Assembly (NCBI GenBank): GCA_003344405.1
Contig: NOWV01000007.1
Location: 620,001 to 684,000 of the forward strand
Length of the DNA: 64,000 nt
DNA from: Trichoplax sp. H2
Taxonomy: Eukaryota > Placozoa > Uniplacotomia > Trichoplacea
Direction of reading: 5' to 3'
Shown piece after piece: positions 12,103-21,821 of this stretch. The translations under genes were made by a program, and so were the position numbers. Under the pieces are notes generated by a model that was not told the DNA's origin, did no database searches, and saw only the letters and a program-made list of their open reading frames with translations. The first letter of the stretch is position 1. Each line of letters begins with the position of its first letter.

Positions 12103-15051
12103 ATGGTGGCCATTACCTTTGCCTACTCGCCAATACATATCCTTCCTATTCTGATTATCAGTTTATTATGGCCACGGGTATACTCCAATCAACTTGCTTT
12201 TGTCTCCAATGCCAATTATTCTAGTGATATTATTGCTTTCCAAAGTGGTGATGTTGTCCTAGGTGGACTATTTTCAGTTCATTTCCATTATAATCCACTC
12301 AGTCGGAAGTGTGGTTATATTAGTGAACGCGGAGTGAAATGGGTACAAGCTATGATTTATACTATCGATCAAATTAATAATAATCAAAATATTCTACCCA
12401 ATATTACTATTGGATTTGATATACGTGATACATGCAGTAGTGCTAGTCATGCATTAGAAGAAAGTTTAGATTTTGTTATTTATTCACATCTTGAAGATAA
12501 ACGACGACGAAATGCATTATTAGGCAATATTTGTGGTAAAGATTTTACTCCCTCGAGCAATACTTATTATCAGTCACCGGAGGTTCGCAATCAAACAGTA
12601 GCAAGTTCATTTAGTGCTATCCCTAACATTGCTGCGGTCATCGGTGGCCGTAGTAGTCGTGTTTCCATTGCTGTTGCTAGCTTATTAAGTAATTTCGATA
12701 TTGCTCAAATTAGTTATGCATCAACAAGTCGATTACTAAGCGATACTATTCAATACAAGTCGTTTTTTCGCACAGTACCAACCGACGAAAATCAAGCTAA
12801 AGCCATCGTCGATATTGTGAAACATTTTAATTGGACTTATGTTTCCACTGTGGCTGTCGATGATAGTTATGGACGTTTAGCGGTGAGTAGCTTTCAGAAA
12901 AAAGCAGCTGCTCATGGCATTTGTATCGCAGTCGATCAACGCTTTCCAAGTCAAAATAATAAACAAGCTATTCGCGAAATTGTTGCTGCATTAAAAGCAG
13001 CCAATTCCGCTAAGGTAATAATCTTATTTTGTGCCGAATATGAAGCAATCGACTTCCTAGAAGAGGCAAGTAATCAAAATTTAACTGATCGTATCTTTAT
13101 TGGTTCTGATGCCTGGGGTGATTCTCCTAAAGTTGCAGCACTACGACGCGAAATTGTCCAAGGGATGCTTGGTGTTGTCTTAAATGGTAAGCATATACCC
13201 AAATTTGAAGATTATTTAAAAACATTAAATCTATGCAATAATCAACGTAATCCATGGTTTCAACAATTATGGTATGCTAAAAGTCAACAAAATGATATTG
13301 CATTTGATCCAAGTGATTGTGTTATCCCACCTGAGTTTCATTTAAATTATACCGATACTTTTTATCGAGAAAATAGCAAAGTTGTCTATGTCATGGATGC
13401 CATCTATGCAGTAGCACATGCTCTACATAATATGCTGGAATGTACCACTACCTATTGTAAAGCATTCAACAACTCACAAATTGATCGTACTGCCTTTATA
13501 AAATACATCCAGAATGTTACTTTTAATGCCATCTCGGTCAAAGATTTCCATTTTAGCCCTGAAGGCGATGCTTTAGGCGTCTACGAAATTCGTAATTTAC
13601 AGCCAAGTTTAACCGATCCCAATCAATTACAATTTACAACCGTAGGCGAATGGGATATGTCGCAAACGAATGGAATGGAATTAACTTTAGATGATAAGAA
13701 AGTGACATGGTCGACCGCTAATCCTAATCGAGTCCCTAAATCACGTTGTAGTGAGGACTGTCTACCGGGTACTTATCGAAAATTTAGCAGTATTATATCA
13801 TGTTGCTGGGAATGTCTTCCCTGCTCTCGCAAAACCATTTCCAATTTTACGAATGCTGGCAATTGTGAAGTTTGCCTACCAGGTAACATGCCTAATGCTA
13901 ATTTATCTGATTGCATCGATAAACCACCGGTTATTATTCGATGGGGTGATATCTTATCCATTATCGTTTTAGTATTGGTTGGTGTTACATTTATTTTCAT
14001 TTTGTTGACATGGGCCATCTTGATTAAATATCGTCATTCACCTATTGCTAAAGCATCCAATTTATTACTATCCCATTTTCTGCTGATTGGTATCTCCATT
14101 TGCAATCTTACACCGATTGCTTTTATTGCCCCACCGACCGTTTTCATTTGTAACTTGACATTATTCATATTTAGCTTTGCTATTTCACTAGTAATGTCGA
14201 CGATCATGGCTAAAACCAACAGAATATCCAAGATCTTTCATAGTGCATTAAGTTTTGCACGCAATCCATCCGCATTCTTGAGAAATAGCACTCAAGCAGC
14301 ATTTGTACTAATTTTAACCAGTATTGAAGCTACCATTTGTACCATCGCTACTTTTACTGATAGAATCGAAGTCATTCGCCATTTATCTTCGACTGACGAC
14401 GTATACTTGCGCTGTGAATCTAAAACCAAGATTGGCTATAGCATCGCGGTTGGTTATCTTGCTATCTTAAATATTATTTGTGTCTATTTAGCCTTTAAGA
14501 CTCGAAAATTACCAGAGAATTATAACGAAGCCAAATATGTTAGTTTTACATCGTTAATTATGATGTGCATTATTTTTACCATGATACCAGCTTATTTTGG
14601 TACATCAGGCCCATTCCAAGCTGCGGTAGCCTCGTTTGGCATGATAACATTTGCTATTGCTGTCCTCTTATGTATGTTCTTGCCCAAGATTTATATTATT
14701 ATCTTTAAGCCTGAATTAAATACCAAGGAACGCGCTATGATGGATTTAGCAAGTTTTACTTTTAGCAATGCTAATAACAATAATTATTTGTCGGCGCCTA
14801 ATAGCAGGCGGCCTTCAGTTAAAAGATCATCGGCTCCAGCAACTTTAGTGGGTAATGATCTTTGCAATAATCATGAAATGTCGCATTCTTCACCTTATTA
14901 TTTCGGTAGTCGAGCACTCCGACTTTCAATTAGTGATCAGCCTGTTATAAATACTAAACAACTTACACCAGATTCTGCATCTATACCCACGATCTTGGTT
15001 GAGGATAATCTTGAATGTAAGACCGAAACTACAAGTGATTCATCTACATGA
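12103..15051 (+). CDS. Metabotropic glutamate receptor-like class C GPCR, copy 2 (intronless)
   Basis: A 982-residue single-exon receptor. The signal peptide ends near residue 28. The Venus flytrap domain spans about 45-535, the cysteine-rich domain starts near 550 (CSEDCLPGTYRK, CCWECLPC), and seven helices span about 622-865. The intracellular hallmark KTRKLPENYNEAK and TM7 end FLPKIYIIIFKPE are nearly canonical for mGluRs, which argues for working G-protein coupling. Against mGluR1, Thr188, Asp208, Tyr236 and Asp318 (GSDAW) are present, while Tyr74 is Arg and Arg78 is Trp80. The cytoplasmic tail of about 113 residues is the longest of the three and Ser/Thr-rich, with a basophilic-kinase-like RRPSVKRSS. 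Copies 2 and 3 resemble each other much more than copy 1, suggesting the most recent duplication. An upstream ATG near 11964 followed by GTATGT could suggest a separate signal-peptide exon, but the phase does not fit, so I start at 12103. Confidence 0.93.
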   Translation: MVAITFAYSPIHILPILIISLLWPRVYSNQLAFVSNANYSSDIIAFQSGDVVLGGLFSVHFHYNPLSRKCGYISERGVKWVQAMIYTIDQINNNQNILPNITIGFDIRDTCSSASHALEESLDFVIYSHLEDKRRRNALLGNICGKDFTPSSNTYYQSPEVRNQTVASSFSAIPNIAAVIGGRSSRVSIAVASLLSNFDIAQISYASTSRLLSDTIQYKSFFRTVPTDENQAKAIVDIVKHFNWTYVSTVAVDDSYGRLAVSSFQKKAAAHGICIAVDQRFPSQNNKQAIREIVAALKAANSAKVIILFCAEYEAIDFLEEASNQNLTDRIFIGSDAWGDSPKVAALRREIVQGMLGVVLNGKHIPKFEDYLKTLNLCNNQRNPWFQQLWYAKSQQNDIAFDPSDCVIPPEFHLNYTDTFYRENSKVVYVMDAIYAVAHALHNMLECTTTYCKAFNNSQIDRTAFIKYIQNVTFNAISVKDFHFSPEGDALGVYEIRNLQPSLTDPNQLQFTTVGEWDMSQTNGMELTLDDKKVTWSTANPNRVPKSRCSEDCLPGTYRKFSSIISCCWECLPCSRKTISNFTNAGNCEVCLPGNMPNANLSDCIDKPPVIIRWGDILSIIVLVLVGVTFIFILLTWAILIKYRHSPIAKASNLLLSHFLLIGISICNLTPIAFIAPPTVFICNLTLFIFSFAISLVMSTIMAKTNRISKIFHSALSFARNPSAFLRNSTQAAFVLILTSIEATICTIATFTDRIEVIRHLSSTDDVYLRCESKTKIGYSIAVGYLAILNIICVYLAFKTRKLPENYNEAKYVSFTSLIMMCIIFTMIPAYFGTSGPFQAAVASFGMITFAIAVLLCMFLPKIYIIIFKPELNTKERAMMDLASFTFSNANNNNYLSAPNSRRPSVKRSSAPATLVGNDLCNNHEMSHSSPYYFGSRALRLSISDQPVINTKQLTPDSASIPTILVEDNLECKTETTSDSST

Positions 15052-18000
15052 TTTACGTTAGAGCTTGAAATTTTTAAGCTACGACTAAAGTCTTTATGAA
15101 GAGCATCACTGTTTACTTTTAAACTATCTTCAGTATATTTTGGAAATTCTTAGAATCAGGATTATTTCGTACTAAATTAAGTTCAGTATCGGCCTGATGA
15201 TAACTTGGATATCAAGCTTAGAACTATTCATACTACACTTCTGAATCTCAAACATATCGGTAGCATATCATAGAAGAATTATGTCCATATCAAACAAAAC
15301 TTGAGTATCATGCTAAAATGGCTTGCGATGTTTCGAATATCGTATTTTAAATTTTTGAAGTAGATTTACCTCGTTATAGAACAGATTTTGAAATTAGGCT
15401 GGAAATGGTTGGTTAGTTACCTTTATAATGGCCATACTTAAAGTCTGTGAGCGATATCAAGCTAGAAGCTAATTACGCACATCATAGCAATGGATCTTTT
15501 TAGTTTTAGAAACCTTTAAATAATGGTAAATCAGTATCATAACCCAAAATGGCCAAAGATGTCGAGAACGGAAAATCCTCCTAGCCTGTCAACGTTATGT
15601 TGTTATGATTTGAAATAACAGCATGGATTTTATTCCACCTTCTCTATGCACGCATATACATTATATGTTATACGATCAATACTAAGGCAGAATCGACTTA
15701 CTACTCAATATGGTTATCACGGTTATATTTCCTACTTGAAGCTCTGCTTTAAGTTGGTTATGATAGATCATTAAACCTATTCACAACCCATCATAGTGGC
15801 TTGGTAAAAATTAAGTTTCATATTGAACAGACTGATTTAAGTTAATTATGGTCAAAATTAAGGCAAAATATGTTTACTATTCGTCATAATATTATGGCAA
15901 TAATTGACTTCATTACTTTGATATATTAATATCCTTAACGAATCAATTCCAGTGGTAATCAGCTCGATTTTCAACATCATTACAAAAACTACCAGTACCG
16001 CATTTGGTATTCAAATCTCTCATACTGACGTATCCATTCCAGTCTATCTTGATATTATGGTCGCAATAAAATGTTGGTAATCTGGCAGCATGAAATTTAG
16101 ACAACACTAAAGTAGGCTCATATCTTGATCTTAAACACTATAGTTCTAACATGAAGCTGGAAGTAAATTTTCAATATACTTCTATATAACTTATGTAATG
16201 TAACTGAAATCGGATGGAAGAAAAACTCCGATGAAGATATCGAATAATCAACAAATTTGGCCTATATTATTGCTGGATAACTCCATAAATCAGAGTAGTA
16301 TAAATTTAGATCTATTTAATTTTCACATGTATAGCTTTATAATGGCAAAGCATTATGGCATAGTAGCCTGATAGTCTGTTAACATAAACGTCATACGCTA
16401 CTAACGACTTAAAGTGGACATTTAAAATAACTGTCAAGTAAATTGTTAGCCTTGATATGATTATTTTTTTATCACTTCAGAATTAGCTATAAGGACTTCT
16501 ATTTCTTCAGATATAGAGGGTTATTTAGTTAGATAAGATTTCTATGATAGGCTTTTAGATATTATATCTTACTAAACATAAATTAGCTTTTCCAGTCTAT
16601 TACAGGGTAGCAATATATTGCTTGAATATTCTATCTTTTCCAGAAAAAATTATCTAGCAGAGATATAATTTATAATCAACGCAAATTAATGATAAGATGT
16701 AGAGATACTTTGTGATAAATTAATAACTTTAACAAGCTAAAGAAATGTACTGTATAGTATTTATGTTTAATACATTTAGTTTTCTCTACTATAACCTAAC
16801 CCGACATTGCACACCTTTTCATTTCTAGAAGTCTTTATATGTAAATGGCGAATTACCTATTTTAGTATCAATAACTGATACACAGAAATAAGTAAATGAC
16901 TTTATTATCATTACATTACCATAGAATATATTGGACTATGTCTTTCGGCAACCAGAACTTGGAATTAATGAAAAGTTTTTCATCGTAACATAATCTCTTT
17001 ATTTCTCTGTTCAACTTATACTGTATTTTGGAAAGTAATTTTAAGATTACAGCGGATGGTATAAAATGTATCTTTCGCTTGAAATAAAGTTAATATATTG
17101 TTATAGCGATCATGATGATATAATTAAGACATATTCGATATATTCATCATATTTCGCTAGTAGTTAATTTATGTTCTACTCAGTTCTATCTGTCATTTTT
17201 AACAACTCTCATACTTTTACTTTAAATTATTGAATTGCCAAGAATTGATTAAATCTTCTTCTAACGACTTATCTATACTATTCTCCTTACGGAATAATTT
17301 CGTTTAATATCATAATGTTGTCAGCTAATTTATATTGAATGAACGATTTATTAATTGGTCCTGTTGAAATCATTTTATTATTAATTTTCACGCTCTATGC
17401 GATTACTTGTACAAGATCATTCCCAGCAACATATTAGTCACTATTAATTCTATAGTCGTTAAAATTATTAAATCTCAATAAAATGATTATTAAGAAATGA
17501 GTAAGAGGCGAGCGATATTGACTTGGCTACGATACCAAATTTTAAAATCTTGATTTTTGTTTTAAGCCGAACGATGTTGGAGATAAAGAGATAGGCATGC
17601 TAAATGGAAATAAAGCCGCTAAGTATCCAAGTTCTGGGAGATACTTGATAGGTATTTTTTACTCTATCAAGAAATGCATAGGAGGGTAAGGATGCTAAAA
17701 TATCCTGATTTTTATATTAAGTATGGCGATGGTGCTATAGAGAATAGTGAAATAGCTATCACGAATATAAGTAAAACTGCTAAGCATCAGGAAGTTTAAA
17801 AGTGACAGATTTAATAGTATACTTTATCTATCAAGAAATGCATAGTAAAAGATGAATAAGATCTTTTGGCTACGATACAAAATATTTAAATCTTGATTTC
17901 TACATGAACGTAAACGATATTAACAATACGGAATAGCCATTTCGAATAGGAGTAAAATTGTCAAGTATCCGAAATCCTAATAGACGTTTGATAATATGAC

Positions 18001-21000
18001 GACCTTTTTGCTCTGTCAGGAATGTACAATAAGAGAAGAACAAAATTCGTTGGCTAGGATATCAAGCATTAAATTTTTAATATCTATATTAGGCCGAACA
18101 GTTTTAAGAATAATTGAATAGCCATTCCAAATGGGAATAAAACCGCTATTTATAGCATCATACCATAGGGATTAGGGTTGAATTAGCAGTAACTAGAAAC
18201 ATTTGTGGAAATTGCTGTCCCTATCAATTACGTTCCTTTACAGTATGTTAAAATTTTTTATTTAGAAAAAGCAAGGGCTAGAATTACTAAAAGTAGCTAA
18301 AACTTTGGTTTACCAGGTAAATAGATTTAATAAAAGGAATGTCTGTTGGGTGATGCCGAATTTTCCTTTATTTATTAGCTTTGATCTAGTGAAAGTCCTA
18401 TCGATCATGATTTGGTAGCATTTTATATTTAGATCAAAAAATTGCCTACAAGTTTGTTATTAGAGACAGAAATTATGGAAGAAGCTTCAATCTTTTCCTA
18501 TTCGAATACTTTAACTACAGTATAAGAGATATGCACAATATGCGCTGTCTATCCAATATCATTCCTGATAAATATTTTAATTTCATAGTATTTTTATCAA
18601 ACAGCAATTAAATTTTTCGATTGAAATTTATTTAAGAATTAATCATGATGTATCCTCAGTTTCATTACTCATACAGCATCTAAATCCTAGTATTAAATCT
18701 AACCTGTATAATTATCTTGATGCTATAGCTCAATTTCTTTGTTTTTTAATTGAATTTCATTTTCTCCTTGGATGACTTGGATATTTGTTGATGGTTCAAG
18801 ACAGCCCTTAGTAACCTTGCTCATTAATTATTACGATAACGGATGCCTAATCAGTATTATAGTCATATCCTTAAATTAATGAATGAACTTATTAAAATAA
18901 AACAAATACCGAATAGTTTTGTAGATAAGCTCCTACTTTTCGGTTTAGATGGATCCACTTTGAACAGAAATTTTTGTATTATTTCTAACTTAACGCTTGC
19001 TTTCGCTTATTCATTATTAATTCATATCGTTCGTCTCCATTATCTTTTCAATAGATTTTGTTTTATACTTTGTAAACTATCACGTAAAATATTTGAATCC
19101 ATCGTTATAGGTACTTGAGTTGATTAGATAACAAGCCGTTAATATCGATACTAGGGTAGTCTATTCGATGGTTAAAGATTACAGTATTGGAAAAAGATTA
19201 TTTGTAGGAAATTATCATATGCTATAATGAATTTTAAAATGTAGTAAACCTGTTTATGAACCTTATGTAAATTACTTTATACATCAAGTTATATGTCAAA
19301 TTACGTCTTGTATAATAAACATAACCATTAACGCTATTAGATCAACTCTAGTTGTAAATTTAGTACATCTACTTCTTGCTATATTAAATGAGATCAGTAA
19401 GCATTACGTGGGTAATTTAATTCTGTAAATCAAACAAATTTGCCTATTGATTCATTTAAGATTATTTTATATTCAAGATTGAATACAAATAGTATCCGAT
19501 TACTTGGAGAAAATGAAAATATTTTCACAGATAATAAATTACATAATCCTACTGTGTATTTTATATATGGATTAAAATTTCATATTGAACTAGGGTAATA
19601 ACTATTTCCGTATCACTAAAATTAGACTATTTTCGAGTAATCAATAGCAATTATCCCCATATCGAGTTCTTCTAGTTTAAATCTTATCGAAAAAGATACT
19701 TCGCTAGTAAACAATACGTAAAAAGCAAATTATATGTTTCTAATTAAGAAGTTTGTTTACTTCTTCGATACCGGAATTGTAACCTATATCGTACTGTATA
19801 TTGAAGTTGATCTACTGTATATCTATTCTAAATTTATTAGAGAGCTAATATCGCTGTGAGTGATTAATTCATTTGTATTTTCCATATATTACATGGCTTC
19901 TATAATGTTATCTAAACGTATTTACACGTATTTAGGTTTATCGAAAAAGTTTCGTTTTCTGACATTGATGTCCTTGAAAGATGCCATTCATCTTAATGCA
20001 GTAAATTACGTAAATGATTTACGTATTAACTTTGGCTAAACCGTGCGTAAAATTATACATAGCTATGTATACTTGTTAAATATTTACAGTAGGGACTTGC
20101 AAATTTTGTTCATAAATGTATTTACGCATATTTAGTTTTCAAGATCATTACAGTAAACTGAAGTAGCTATTTCCTAATATATAACAAATGAAAAATATCA
20201 ATCAAAAGATATAATACTGAAAGCAGACAAGTATCCACGGTACAATAAATATAGTATCTGACTTCAAAAACAATTTAAGTATACGGAATACAGCGTATAA
20301 TCATCACTTATTTATCAGTTAGAAACTGAAATGAGTAATTATGAATACAGTAATTTTAACTTGTATCGGAGTTTAGGTGAAATAAAACGATTTTAGTGAA
20401 TTTTCTAACGGGCACGTATAACCGTAAAGTAAAATTGAAATGTAGTAAACTCATCTGTTAAAACTAACAAAAATCAATAAATAAGGTTAAAGCTCGGAGT
20501 AATATTTTCGGAATGCCAGTAAAATCTAGGTATATTACGTTATTAATATCTTGTTCATAATAACCTGTATTTATATGAATAATATTTACTGTTATGAAAG
20601 ATGTTTAATACAGCAGAATTATCCGCTAGTTTTCCGACAATAAATACGCATGCTGGATGACGTTACTATTGATGATGGGTTATTTTCGTAATGCTTTAAG
20701 GGTCAAAAGGGCTATCCCTATCCTATATTGATATTTTGATCTATGAAACGAATCAAATATGATCTAGATATCATTTTTTTTCGGGTTAAGAGTCTCCCAG
20801 ATAATGATACAAATTGTGATTGTATTGATATGGCTGTATTAGAACTCGATTTAATGTGACTATAGAACAAACCAGTATGGACATTACCGTACCTTAACTA
20901 TTGTAACAAGCGGAAGGATATAAGTCTTAAAATTAAAAGGTATACGTGATGAATAATTATTCAGTGTCAGTAACTCTTGTACCATATTAAAAGTAAGATG

Positions 21001-21821
21001 GAGGGTAGAAATAATAGTTAATTACCAGAGTTAAAAGATATAGGCAAACAACGATCATAATACTGATAGTTTATTTATTACCAAATGGATATTATTGAAA
21101 ATTCGCATTAAAACTTCAAATATCGATAAAGTCATGTCACTTAGTGTCTGTGAAGTAGATCATAAGTATAGAATAAATTCTGTTATTATCATTCTAATAA
21201 AGGAAAATAGTGGTATTGAATTGTATTTATAATGCACCTGCTGGTAGGCAAATATGAAATATTATTGTACTTTAAAATTCATGAGGCATTAATAAATAAC
21301 TTACTTCTAGAGTTTTCCCTATGATTTAAAATTATTGCGCTGGTAATACTATTATTCTCTATGCGATTTACAGTGAAATGAATTTAAGTAAACAATTTAA
21401 TTTTCTCTAAGCTATTTAAGTATTCAGCCGAAAGAGGTGAAAGAAAATAAGGAAGAAAATTTTTAGTGCTGCCATTGCGTGCTACCTGATAAATTATGGT
21501 ATCGGTAAAATACGTTGATTGAATTTATGTGTATATCAAATGTAATCTTACCTATATTCTAGGAAGAAATGATCAAGTACAGGGTCGTTTTAAAATATAT
21601 AAAGTCATCTAATAAGTCTATCGATGTTCGTCATTGAAAAGTTTATATTAAATCTATTCAATCTTTAAGTGAATTATCCGAATCGTTATCATCAAGGAAA
21701 TTTTTTCAAATAGTTTTTAGAACCTAGATTATAACATTCCATATTACCTTGACCAATTGGATATCTATTGAATATTGTGACCTCGACGATCATATAATTG
21801 CTATCATTTAAACCACTAAAA
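15052..21821. other. 6.8-kb gene-free spacer between receptor copies 2 and 3
   Basis: AT-rich. I find no recognisable protein in any frame. A 91-codon open frame at 18843-19118 looks like chance. One clear tandem array is present at 17490-18170. Sequence around 15150-16100 contains loosely recurring phrases (for example 'gatatcaagct') that may be a very old repeat, but I cannot define a unit. Confidence 0.55.
17490..18170. repeat. Degenerate tandem repeat, about 165-185 bp x 4
   Basis: Four units marked by AAGAAATG or its variants at about 17492, 17669, 17833 and 18017. Shared blocks include 'ggctacgatac', 'taaatcttgattt', 'gaatagccatt' and 'aataaaaccgct'. Decay is advanced, with many substitutions and small indels. 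Confidence 0.8.

Noticed and set aside
18843-19118. 91-codon frame in the spacer before receptor copy 3
   Set aside because: No similarity to the receptor family, so not a receptor remnant, and no other domain seen.
21798-21821. Eight-codon N-terminal extension of receptor copy 3
   Set aside because: It would need a TTG start. The ATG at 21822 directly precedes a normal signal peptide.
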